Shown here piece after piece: positions 1 through 7,358 of a stretch of DNA of 17,027 bases. Below the pieces are notes generated by a model that did no database searches, was not told the DNA's origin, and saw nothing but the letters and a program-made list of their open reading frames with translations. Numbering within the stretch: the first letter of the stretch is position 1; each line of letters opens with the position of its first letter. The position numbers and the translations under genes are program-made. The stretch is from an uncultured Phycisphaerae bacterium. GTDB taxonomy: Bacteria; Planctomycetota; Phycisphaerae; Phycisphaerales; SM1A02. The stretch spans positions 1 through 17,027 of the forward strand of contig CALCOW010000003.1 of assembly GCA_937899935.1 (NCBI GenBank). The letters are read 5' to 3'.

Positions 1-8
1 TTATTGCG

Positions 9-27
9 CTAGGCAACTAGGCAACTA
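9..27. repeat. Short 8-bp tandem repeat upstream of the NfeD gene
   Basis: The unit CTAGGCAA occurs twice head to tail (9-16 and 17-24), followed by CTA. It lies 50-70 bases before the likely start of the long NfeD gene. It could be a regulatory site or chance; nothing else in the window repeats it as far as I can see. Confidence 0.4.
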
Positions 28-78
28 AATCATGACGCTTTCGATCCTGTGATTCCTATACTTCTGATATCACTCCTC

Positions 79-1773
79 ATGAACTCCACTCGCCTCAAAT
101 CAGTATGCCGACTCGGATTACTCCTGAGCCTCACCTGCCTCCTCGGTGGGATGGCCTATCAGCAATCAAATTCACCGATCCCTGCTGGACGCAGCGCGAG
201 TGTCGTGGCCATATTGCCAATTCACGGAGTCATTGATCGCGTAACGGTTTGGTCTGTTCAGCGCCGGCTTAACGCCGCTCTTGAAGCCGGTGTGGATGCG
301 GTTGTACTAGACCTTGATACACCTGGTGGTGAAATGACTGCCACCCTGGACATTTGCTTGCTTGTGAAGACCCAGGCACCAGCCAATACGGTGGCATGGA
401 TTAACCCACAAGCCTACTCTGCTGGCACCATCATCGCACTTGCCTGCCGTGAGATCATCATGGCGCCAGGTGCTACTTTTGGCGATGCCGCGCCCATCGC
501 CATCGGGCCCGGTGGCATTAGCGCACTGCCACAAACAGAACGCGCCAAACTAGAATCGCCTCTCTTGGCAGAAGTCATCGATTCAGCAAGAAGAAACCAC
601 TACGACGAGAATCTGGTCCAAGGCTTTATTAGTGTTGGTGTTGAGCTATGGCTCATCGAAAACAAAGACACCGGACAACGTGTGTTTGTTGATCGATCAG
701 AATATGCCACGCTGTTTGGCGATGAGCCTCCCACTACCATGACGCCTGTTGGTGCTCCTAACCTCACCAACACCGCAATCACACCTTGGTGGAATACGCT
801 CTTCGATCCACCAAATCCCGGTGGTATCGCCAGTGGTCCACAGCTGACCGAGCAAGAGTTGCAGGCAGAAATCGAATTCCAACAGACGCTGCCCTCAAGC
901 CGCCAGAGGCTCACGGCCGACCAAGGCAATCAGTGGAAGGTCATTGGCCAAGTGCTCACTGACGATCGGCTTCTCACACTGAAAGCAAACGAGGCATCTC
1001 ACTATGGCCTGGTGGCCGCTGTCGTTGCAAATGAAAAAGACCTTACTGATTTCTTCGGTGCCTCACGTGTCATTTGGTTCAACGAATCTTGGTCAGAGGG
1101 ATTGGTCCGGTTCCTTTTGAATCCCTGGACAAGAGGTGCTTTAATCGTTGTCTGCATTCTCGCACTCTTTGTTGAGCTGGCCACTGGTAGTGGTGTGTTC
1201 GCACTTCTGTCCATCATCGCGCTGCTCATTCTTATTGGAGCACCTGCTTTAGTTGGAATGACCCAATGGTGGGACATTTTGTTCATTGGACTCGGGATAA
1301 TCTTGATTGGCCTTGAGCTGTTTGTTGTTCCGGGGGTTGGTTTTGCTGGCGTTGCAGGTGTGGTCATTCTGTTAATTGGGCTCATTGGCACTTTCATATC
1401 AGGTGATGTCACCACTGCAGAGACGCAGCGTGGTCTCTGGATCGGGCTGATCACTGTCTTTGCTGCGCTGTTTGCTTCCGCTTGTGGGCTCTGGGTGATC
1501 TCACGCTATGTTCATACGCTCCCGCTTTTTGATAGGGCGATTCTCCGAGCAGAGGTGGGCACTGGAGACGGACCCGATGTCTCCTCTCAATCAAAGCTTG
1601 TGCTAAAAGCAGGTGATACGGGTACAACTGAGACAGATCTACGACCTTCTGGACGCGCGATTTTTGGTAATCGACCTATCGATGTAAGCAGCGCTGGAGA
1701 GTACATTGCCCAAGGCACGTTGGTTCGTGTGGTAGACGCCTCAGGGCTCACGATCTTGGTGGAGGAGGCATAG
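79..1773 (+). CDS. nfeD: Long NfeD: membrane-bound ClpP-class serine protease
   Basis: This is a long-form NfeD protein: an N-terminal ClpP-like protease domain, a multi-pass membrane block and a C-terminal soluble NfeD OB-fold. Numbering from the in-frame GTG at 49 (574 aa), the protease core begins near residue 52. It shows TPGG at 91-94 and YSAGT at 123-127, whose Ser124 is the probable nucleophile. Lys167 (in ERAKLESP) is a candidate for the catalytic lysine of the Ser-Lys dyad known in archaeal homologues. Residues about 205-300 look like an insertion rich in Pro, Gln and Trp before the end of the protease fold (LKANEASHYGLV, 311-322). Membrane segments fall at about 363-485 and the NfeD domain at about 515-574. 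I prefer ATG 79 because MNSTRLKSVCR followed by LGLLLSLTCLLGG is a classic signal peptide; GTG 49 would add 10 hydrophobic residues. Neither start has a good SD. The family is thought to process or regulate partner stomatins and flotillins, which fits floA two genes downstream. The next gene starts 2 bases after the stop. Confidence 0.92.
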   Translation: MNSTRLKSVCRLGLLLSLTCLLGGMAYQQSNSPIPAGRSASVVAILPIHGVIDRVTVWSVQRRLNAALEAGVDAVVLDLDTPGGEMTATLDICLLVKTQAPANTVAWINPQAYSAGTIIALACREIIMAPGATFGDAAPIAIGPGGISALPQTERAKLESPLLAEVIDSARRNHYDENLVQGFISVGVELWLIENKDTGQRVFVDRSEYATLFGDEPPTTMTPVGAPNLTNTAITPWWNTLFDPPNPGGIASGPQLTEQELQAEIEFQQTLPSSRQRLTADQGNQWKVIGQVLTDDRLLTLKANEASHYGLVAAVVANEKDLTDFFGASRVIWFNESWSEGLVRFLLNPWTRGALIVVCILALFVELATGSGVFALLSIIALLILIGAPALVGMTQWWDILFIGLGIILIGLELFVVPGVGFAGVAGVVILLIGLIGTFISGDVTTAETQRGLWIGLITVFAALFASACGLWVISRYVHTLPLFDRAILRAEVGTGDGPDVSSQSKLVLKAGDTGTTETDLRPSGRAIFGNRPIDVSSAGEYIAQGTLVRVVDASGLTILVEEA

Positions 1774-1775
1774 AG

Positions 1776-2336
1776 ATGAGCTTGATCGCTCAAATTGCTG
1801 TTGAAACTGCTCCAGATGACACCTTTTTGGTTATTGGCATTGTCTGCATCTGTGTCGCGGTGCTTGTGGCCATTCTTGAGGTTTTTGTTCCCTCTGGTGG
1901 TCTCCTAGCCCTACTTGGTGCCGCTTCTGCTGTTGCCGCCATTGTCTCGTTCTTCTTGTATGACGCCCTAGTAGGTGTCGTGATGCTGGGATTAACCCTA
2001 ATACTTGGGCCTTTAGCTGCTTGGGGCCTATTCAAACTTTGGATTAGCTCTCCTATAGCACGGAGAATGATTCTCGCCGAGGATGGCGAATCGATCACCA
2101 CGGGGAATCGTGCCTCTTTCGCCAAGTCAGAAATGGACCGTGCTCAAAGAGTTCAAGAACTACAGAAGCTCATCGGCAGTGAGGGCGAAACCCTGACCAC
2201 CCTTCGTCCCGTGGGAACCGTACGAATCGCCGGGCGTCGGCTCGATGGAATGGCGGAATCCGGTATCATTGAGGCTGGTACCGCAATCGTCGTCACGGAT
2301 GTGTACGACAATCAAGTTAAAGTACGTCCGCTATAG
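1776..2336 (+). CDS. Short NfeD-like membrane protein
   Basis: A 186-aa protein with the short NfeD layout. A membrane block spans residues about 17-95 and includes EVFVPSGG (35-42), a loop typical of NfeD membrane regions. A polar linker follows, then an OB-fold-like domain at about 140-186 (TLRPVGTVRIAGRRLDG, later AGTAIVVTDVYDNQVKV). It has no protease domain, unlike the gene before it. The start is well fixed: the run GGAGGAGG (1761-1768) ends 7 bases before the ATG, and the upstream stop is 2 bases away, so the two NfeD genes should be translated together. In this family the OB domain is thought to assist assembly or anchoring of the neighbouring flotillin, here FloA 73 bases downstream. 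The role is inferred from family and context. Confidence 0.9.
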   Translation: MSLIAQIAVETAPDDTFLVIGIVCICVAVLVAILEVFVPSGGLLALLGAASAVAAIVSFFLYDALVGVVMLGLTLILGPLAAWGLFKLWISSPIARRMILAEDGESITTGNRASFAKSEMDRAQRVQELQKLIGSEGETLTTLRPVGTVRIAGRRLDGMAESGIIEAGTAIVVTDVYDNQVKVRPL

Positions 2337-2409
2337 AGGGAACTTCGGTGGCGTATTCAGAAAGTCCTAAGTGCAGGCATTAATCTGATCCTGCTCAGGA
2401 GTACGTGAC

Positions 2410-3495
2410 ATGTTGCTGCTCTCCCCATTGCTCGCCATTTCAAGCACAACGCCACTTAGTCTGGCGATATCTACCGCTACCATTGTCTGGATTGTTCTGG
2501 GTAGTATCGGTGGCCTGATTCTGCTGATCCTTTTAGGATTTGCTTATCAGTTCTTCGGACTGTGGCTCCAAGCACTCGTGTCTAATGCACGTGTCGGCTT
2601 CATCGATTTAATCATGATGAAGTTCCGAAAGGTACAAGCTCGAGAAATTGTGTTCAATCGAATTAGCGCCAAAAAAGCCGGCATGGATCTTCCAACTCAA
2701 CATTTGGAAGCTCACTTTCTTGCAGGTGGCCGGGTGACCAATGTGGTGCGTGCCATGATTGCAGCGGATAAGGCACGCATTGATCTGCCCTGGGAAACAG
2801 CAACCGCCATTGATCTGGCTGGTCGTGACATACTTGACGCGGTCCGTACAAGCGTTGATCCCAAAGTGATTGACTGCCCAAGTCCAACCCATGGCAAGAC
2901 AACCATTGATGCGGTCGCAGGTGATGGTATCCAGCTCAGAGCAAGAGCTCGTGTGACGGTTCGCACCAATATCGCCAGACTTGTTGGCGGTGCGACTGAG
3001 GAAACAATCGTTGCCCGTGTTGGTGAAGGCATCATCTCAACTATTGGTTCTGCCGCAACTCACCTCAAGGTACTCGAAAATCCAGATGAGATATCAAAAA
3101 CAGTCCTTGCTAAAGGCCTAGATGCAGGAACCGCATTCGAAATTCTTTCCATTGATATCGCTGATGTTGATGTAGGAGAGAATATCGGCGCCGCGCTACA
3201 GGCCGATCAGGCTGCTGCAGATAAAAAGCGATTCCAAGCTGATGCAGAAAAACGACGTGCCCTCGCTATTGCCTCAGAGGCAGAGTTCCAGGCAGATGCA
3301 CAGAAGAACCGTGCGCTTGTCATTCTTGCTGAAGCAGAGGTGCCCAAGGCACTCGCCTACGCATTCCGCGAAGGCAACATAGGCATCATGGACTATTACC
3401 GAATGAAGAATATTCTCGCCGATACCGCTATGCGGGATTCGATTTCTGATCCGAATGATGGAGATGCCGCTGGAGGCGAGATCGGTAATGCATAG
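2410..3495 (+). CDS. floA: Flotillin-like protein FloA
   Basis: A 361-aa member of the FloA/YqfA family (formerly UPF0365), which forms lipid-raft-like membrane microdomains in bacteria. Residues about 24-55 form a hydrophobic hairpin that dips into the membrane. The conserved body follows: ISAKKAGMDLPTQHLEAHFLAGGRV (85-109, where family members are most alike), DLAGRDILDAVRTSVDPKVI (135-154) and the SPFH-like core GIQLRARARVTVRTNIARLVGG (173-194). Residues about 262-312 are rich in Ala, Glu, Gln and Lys and should form the helical flotillin domain used for oligomerisation. The C-terminal tail, about 343-361, is acidic and glycine-rich. The start is supported by AGGAG (2397-2401) 8 bases before the ATG. 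The gene follows two NfeD genes, the usual genomic partner, and probably shares their transcript despite the 73-base gap. Confidence 0.96.
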   Translation: MLLLSPLLAISSTTPLSLAISTATIVWIVLGSIGGLILLILLGFAYQFFGLWLQALVSNARVGFIDLIMMKFRKVQAREIVFNRISAKKAGMDLPTQHLEAHFLAGGRVTNVVRAMIAADKARIDLPWETATAIDLAGRDILDAVRTSVDPKVIDCPSPTHGKTTIDAVAGDGIQLRARARVTVRTNIARLVGGATEETIVARVGEGIISTIGSAATHLKVLENPDEISKTVLAKGLDAGTAFEILSIDIADVDVGENIGAALQADQAAADKKRFQADAEKRRALAIASEAEFQADAQKNRALVILAEAEVPKALAYAFREGNIGIMDYYRMKNILADTAMRDSISDPNDGDAAGGEIGNA

Positions 3496-3551
3496 GTTCG
3501 ATGACTCGAGACCTCGCAACTGGTAACAGCCCCAGAAATGTATCTGTCTAG

Positions 3552-4541
3552 ATGGTGGTCACTCCAGCGAGAAAGGACTCTACGCTGACCCATACAGACG
3601 TTCCTCATTATTCTCGTCGCCGACTCATCTTTGATCTGACGGGGTTCGTCGTCGGAGCATTATTGCTCGCGTGGATTATTCAGCAGGCGATTCAGAAAGG
3701 GGATTGGTCACGCGTTCTTGAAGCACCTCCATGGCTGCTTGTCGCACTCGTCGGATCAACCTTGGTGAGCGCCTTGGCCAATGGAGCTTGTTTTTGGATC
3801 ACCGTTCGGGCCATTAAGCCGCTACGCTTCTGGGACCTGCAGGCACTGAATTTAGTTGCCAGCATGCTCAACTATGCACCAGTAAGAATTGGCGCTCTCA
3901 GTCGATTTGCTTACCACATGCGCGTTGATCGAATGCGCCTACTAGAGATCATTGCTTGGTTTGTTGCCATTATGGGTATGTTTGGTGTTGGATTGGCGGC
4001 GGTCATTGGGGCCATCATCATTTATCCCGAGCTCAATGTTATCTGGTTCATATTGCTCGTTGTTGGAACAGTGAGTCTCGGACTAATCCTCCGCGCCTTG
4101 GCAGCAACACCGATCATCATGCGTCATGGTCGTGGAGCTGGACCTATTCTTCGGAACCATAGGGCTCTTTGGGGCGGCATTGTTCTACGCTTAATCGATT
4201 TAGCCGCCTTTGCCTGCCGCATGGCGGCCGCATTAGCCATATTAGGAATTGATATCTCACCAACCCAAACACTCGTACTTGCAGTCGTTGCTGTTCTTGC
4301 CAATCTTATTCCGTTCGGACGAGTTGGCTTTCGGGAATATGCTGTAGCCATCGTCGCCACTCAGTTTTTCTCGACCGAAAGTTTAGACGTACCATGGGAG
4401 ATGCTGGCACTCTTTGAGTCGGCAGGAGAAGCAGCCGTCTTCATTCCCTTGGGCGGTTTACTTCTTATCTGGTTCATACCACGTATGGCAAAAACACGCT
4501 CAGTTGAAAAACAAACAAATGAAGCGAAAGAGTCAGTGTAA
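3552..4541 (+). CDS. Multi-pass membrane protein, LPG-synthase membrane-domain-like (UPF0104 type)
   Basis: A 329-aa integral membrane protein with about seven or eight hydrophobic segments: roughly 27-47, 60-86, 98-112, 132-157, 163-183, 207-232, 239-256 and 285-310. Two conserved patches resemble the flippase-like membrane domain of lysylphosphatidylglycerol synthases and AglD-type proteins: NYAPVRIGALSRF (107-119), where the family has N-x-x-P-x-R-x-G-x-x-x-R, and NLIPFGRVGFREYAV (251-265), where it has P-x-G-x-G-x-R-E. There is no C-terminal aminoacyl-transferase domain, so it should not attach amino acids to lipid by itself. No SD is visible before ATG 3552, so the exact start is uncertain. 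It follows floA by 56 bases and may be in the same operon. Its last 9 bases overlap the end of the opposite-strand gene. A lipid-moving role is inferred only. Confidence 0.82.
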   Translation: MVVTPARKDSTLTHTDVPHYSRRRLIFDLTGFVVGALLLAWIIQQAIQKGDWSRVLEAPPWLLVALVGSTLVSALANGACFWITVRAIKPLRFWDLQALNLVASMLNYAPVRIGALSRFAYHMRVDRMRLLEIIAWFVAIMGMFGVGLAAVIGAIIIYPELNVIWFILLVVGTVSLGLILRALAATPIIMRHGRGAGPILRNHRALWGGIVLRLIDLAAFACRMAAALAILGIDISPTQTLVLAVVAVLANLIPFGRVGFREYAVAIVATQFFSTESLDVPWEMLALFESAGEAAVFIPLGGLLLIWFIPRMAKTRSVEKQTNEAKESV

Positions 4542-4910
4542 GAATGCATCATCTCTCGTGGGCAATGGTATGACGCCCGTGATAATCAGAATAAAGACAA
4601 CAAGCTGATAGGTCACCGAAATGATCCCGAGTATCATCCCCGCACGAGTTGCATCTCGAGCTTCTGGTGGCATTTCCCCTCGCTCTATTCGTTTAAGATC
4701 CGCCGCACCCATCGCCCACGCAATGCACCCGAGAATCCACCCGCCACACGGGATCAACGCTAGAAAACCACAGACAAGTACAATCGTGCTGCGGTTTTCA
4801 CGTGTATCCTTGGTCTGACCATCACCTCCAACTTGGGTGGCCCCAGTGCCCTCAGGGCTGGGTTTGCCAAATTGCTTTTGTCGGTCGTGATCTGGAGCCG
4901 ATGTGGACAT
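4533..4910 (-). CDS. Small DUF4190-type membrane protein
   Basis: A 125-aa protein with a polar, Gly/Thr/Gln-rich N-terminal 40 residues and two membrane segments at about 42-67 and 90-112. Between and into them runs AWAMGAADLKRIERGEM (64-80) then TRAGMILGIIS (88-98). This is the characteristic DUF4190 pattern: two helices joined by a loop containing D-L-x-x-I-x-x-G-x-M, then a G-x-I-L-G-I helix. The function of the family is unknown; members are often found fused to signalling or GYF-type domains. A weak SD (AGGAT, 4918-4922) lies before the ATG. Its 3' end overlaps the convergent plus-strand membrane gene by 9 bases. A possible short reading frame ends 14 bases upstream (see the 4911-5145 entry). 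Confidence 0.8.
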   Translation of the reverse strand: MSTSAPDHDRQKQFGKPSPEGTGATQVGGDGQTKDTRENRSTIVLVCGFLALIPCGGWILGCIAWAMGAADLKRIERGEMPPEARDATRAGMILGIISVTYQLVVFILIITGVIPLPTRDDAFLH

Positions 4911-5145
4911 GACACAAGATCCTATCAGCCCCCAGTTACTTCGCTACACGACACATGCTCCTTCTCATCACGAGGTGCGACAAATCCGCTCTGCCTCGCC
5001 TCGGATCCCTTCAGACCCCATTTTCGGACAGATTTGAGCCGTTTAAGAAGACCATCGCGTATCATGGCTTCACATTCCCAGGGGGTATAACGTTCACAAG
5101 CCGCCCAAATCCATCTGGGGCGGGCATATTCAGAATTGACTCGAC
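4911..5145. other. Divergent spacer; promoter region, possible small minus-strand reading frame
   Basis: This 235-base spacer separates the minus-strand DUF4190 gene from the plus-strand aminotransferase, so it must hold promoters in both directions. A TATAAC at 5086-5091 could be a -10 box for the aminotransferase, but I find no matching -35. On the minus strand a reading frame stays open from 5167 down to a stop at 4925, only 14 bases before the DUF4190 start. The piece from ATG 5065 (46 aa, MIRDGLLKRLKSVRKWGLKG at its start) is basic and could be a small gene. I do not recognise it and see no strong SD, so I do not call it as a gene. Confidence 0.4.
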
Positions 5146-6414
5146 ATGACCACAACCACATCATCAAATCGACCTGCCATGCTTGGTGGCCAACCAGCTA
5201 TCAGCCTTGATCAAACAGAGGCCCTTCGTTGGCCAATTCTGACCTCAGAAGATGAAGAAGCTGTCCTTCGGGTTTTGCGAAGTGGTGAGATCTCGATTAA
5301 TGATGAGGTTTCAAAACTTGAGGAAGACTATCGCCAGTGGTTAGACCTTCCATATGCCATTGCTCACAACAATGGCACAGGTGGTATCCATGGAGCGATG
5401 CACGCCTTTGATATTGGTCCTGGTGACGAAGTCATTGTGCAATCAGCAACCTGGTGGGCAAGCGTCATGCCAATTCTTCACCAGGGCGGAATACCTGTCT
5501 TCGCTGAGCTCGATCCAGATACCTTGGGCTTATGCCCTGAGGATGTTGAGCGAAAGATCACTGATCGAACCAAAGCCATTGTTGTTGTGCATTTGTTTGG
5601 CATGCCGTCCAAAATGGACGAATTGATGGAGATTGCTTCAAAGTATGGCCTGCTGGTCCTAGAAGATGCGTCTCATGCGCATGGAGCCACTTATAAAGGT
5701 CGTAAGATTGGCACCATTGGAGATGCAGCGGTCTTTAGTATGCAAGCAAACAAGCTCGTGCCATCATCTGAAGGCGGAATGTTCCTTTGTAGTGATGAAG
5801 AAATGTATGAAAAAGTCATACGTTACGGGCACTATGAACGCCTGCTTGGACTCGAGTCCCTCAATAAATATTTAGCGGCAACAGGACTTGGCCATAAATT
5901 CCGTATGTCCCCACTCAGTGCAGCAGTCGCTCGTGTTCAGTTGCAACACTTAGATGAGCGCAACGCCAAGCGAAATCACAACTGCATCCGACTTGGCGAA
6001 CGTCTTGAAAGATTGGGTATTAAAGCCTTTCTTGCGCCAGATAATGTGGAACGCACTTACTTCGAGTACCTGGTCCACTATGACGAGGATGCAACGGGTT
6101 TACCTATTGGCGATCTAGCGGTTGCGTTGCGCGCAGAGGGCGCCCAAATCGAAGCACCGCGTTATCCACTACTGCATCAAATGCCTGTGTTCACACATGG
6201 TTTTTGGTCGATGATTGCCAGAGCCGATGAAACCGACGATGAGCCACTTCGAGAATACGATATTGATGACCTTCCCTTTACCGTGAAGGGCAATGGCTCT
6301 CTCCTAAAACTACCCGCGTTCCCAAACGCAGATGACGAACTCATCGATCAGTATGCAGTCGCATTCGAGAAAGTACTATCACACGCTGATGAGATACCTC
6401 GGGACAGCGAATGA
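5146..6414 (+). CDS. PLP-dependent DegT/DnrJ/EryC1/StrS-family aminotransferase
   Basis: A 422-aa fold-type-I PLP enzyme of the sugar and cyclitol aminotransferase family. Landmarks in order: AMLGGQPAI (11-19) and WPILTSEDEEAVLRVLRSGE (29-48), the usual N-terminal start; NNGTGGIHGAMHAFDIGPGDEVI (75-97), where NGT binds the cofactor phosphate; VVHLFGMPSKMD (147-158); EDASHAHGATYKGRKIG (173-189), with Asp174 placed to hold the pyridine nitrogen; and SMQANKLVPSSEGGM (198-212), with Lys203 the Schiff-base lysine. The EDAxHAHGA form resembles the AHBA synthase and glutamine:scyllo-inosose aminotransferase branch rather than classical ArnB, but the substrate cannot be told from sequence. The C-terminal half has an acidic stretch (ADETDDEPLREYDIDD, 361-376). 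No SD is visible before the ATG. Its stop overlaps the start of the acyltransferase gene by 4 bases (ATGA), so the two are probably translated together. Confidence 0.93.
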   Translation: MTTTTSSNRPAMLGGQPAISLDQTEALRWPILTSEDEEAVLRVLRSGEISINDEVSKLEEDYRQWLDLPYAIAHNNGTGGIHGAMHAFDIGPGDEVIVQSATWWASVMPILHQGGIPVFAELDPDTLGLCPEDVERKITDRTKAIVVVHLFGMPSKMDELMEIASKYGLLVLEDASHAHGATYKGRKIGTIGDAAVFSMQANKLVPSSEGGMFLCSDEEMYEKVIRYGHYERLLGLESLNKYLAATGLGHKFRMSPLSAAVARVQLQHLDERNAKRNHNCIRLGERLERLGIKAFLAPDNVERTYFEYLVHYDEDATGLPIGDLAVALRAEGAQIEAPRYPLLHQMPVFTHGFWSMIARADETDDEPLREYDIDDLPFTVKGNGSLLKLPAFPNADDELIDQYAVAFEKVLSHADEIPRDSE

Positions 6415-7259
6415 GCAAAGATCAGAGATACCAAGTCTACACAGCGCCGGAAATAGAGCGGAAGTTTCGTCGTCCCCTGACTCGACTCATGCGTCCATTG
6501 GTCTTATTGACTACCAATGGCCTTCGAATAGGGAACCGCATTACGTGGGAGCTCAAAGGCGCTGAGTATCTTGAAGAGTGTCCCGGTCCCTATGTGTTCG
6601 CTTCGAATCATCGAAGCCATGTTGATACGGTCTCAATCTTAGGCCTGTTACCAAAATCAATCTCACGGCGAACGGTCGTCGCGGCCGCCCAAGATGTTTT
6701 CGGACGACAAGGAACGACTTTCAAAAAACGTCTCATGTATGGATTTGTGGGCTTAGCTGTAGCAGCTGGATTCCGCGCCTTTGCATTTGACCGAAATGGC
6801 CCACCGCTCGCATCCATCCGGCTATCCAGAGATCTTATTAAACGTGGCTGGAATTTATTGCTGTATCCAGAAGGAACTCGAACACGGACTGGAAAGATGA
6901 AGGCCTTCAAATCAGGCGTAGGAGCGCTGGCTCGCTTTACAGGAAGCCCTGTTGTACCTATTTATGTTGCTGGTGGTGATGATGTTATGCCTGCTGGACG
7001 ATTACTGCCTAAGAAGTCACACATTTGTGTGACCATCGGTAAACCTATTTATTTCCAAGACCAATCTTCTCCTCGTCGCTTCACAGCACGCCTCGAAAGA
7101 GCCGTTCGACAGCTTGGAGGCGAGGAAGTCTCCGCTAGACTGCATGCAAGAGCTGACGGACAGCTAAAAGATGGTGAACACCATGATTCTTCCGATCATC
7201 AAATTACCGATGATGCAAAGACCGCTGATCCCAACGATATACATCATCAGACAGCTTAA
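6411..7259 (+). CDS. plsC: 1-acyl-sn-glycerol-3-phosphate acyltransferase-like (PlsC family)
   Basis: A 282-aa lysophospholipid acyltransferase-superfamily protein. The catalytic H-x4-D motif is NHRSHVD (66-72: His67 and Asp72). The substrate-binding EGTR motif is PEGTRTRTGKMKAFKSG (153-169), followed by SPVVPIYVAGGDDVMPAG (179-196). The region from about 28 to 60 and a hydrophobic patch at about 109-124 should seat it on the inner membrane. The usual role is adding the second acyl chain to lysophosphatidic acid, but this superfamily also acylates other acceptors, and the tight coupling to a sugar-type aminotransferase leaves open an amino-containing acceptor. The last 38 residues are His/Asp/Thr-rich, show no family motif and are probably a disordered tail. 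The start overlaps the previous stop in ATGA (6411-6414). Confidence 0.9.
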   Translation: MSKDQRYQVYTAPEIERKFRRPLTRLMRPLVLLTTNGLRIGNRITWELKGAEYLEECPGPYVFASNHRSHVDTVSILGLLPKSISRRTVVAAAQDVFGRQGTTFKKRLMYGFVGLAVAAGFRAFAFDRNGPPLASIRLSRDLIKRGWNLLLYPEGTRTRTGKMKAFKSGVGALARFTGSPVVPIYVAGGDDVMPAGRLLPKKSHICVTIGKPIYFQDQSSPRRFTARLERAVRQLGGEEVSARLHARADGQLKDGEHHDSSDHQITDDAKTADPNDIHHQTA

Positions 7260-7358
7260 GCCTGATGAACGGAACCCTATGCCAGTGCCACGACTAATGG
7301 CTCTATTTCACAAGCATCCCATTCTAAAGTTTGCGTCATTAAGAAGACGCAGTATCGC

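Noticed and set aside
1002..1454. 150-codon minus-strand frame antisense to the long NfeD gene
   Set aside because: It is a shadow of the NfeD membrane segments, and its product is a low-complexity mix of Pro, Thr, Ser and Met.
5086..5091. TATAAC as a promoter -10 box for the aminotransferase
   Set aside because: The hexamer 17 bases upstream (CATGGC) does not resemble a -35 box, so it is mentioned only as a possibility in the spacer entry.
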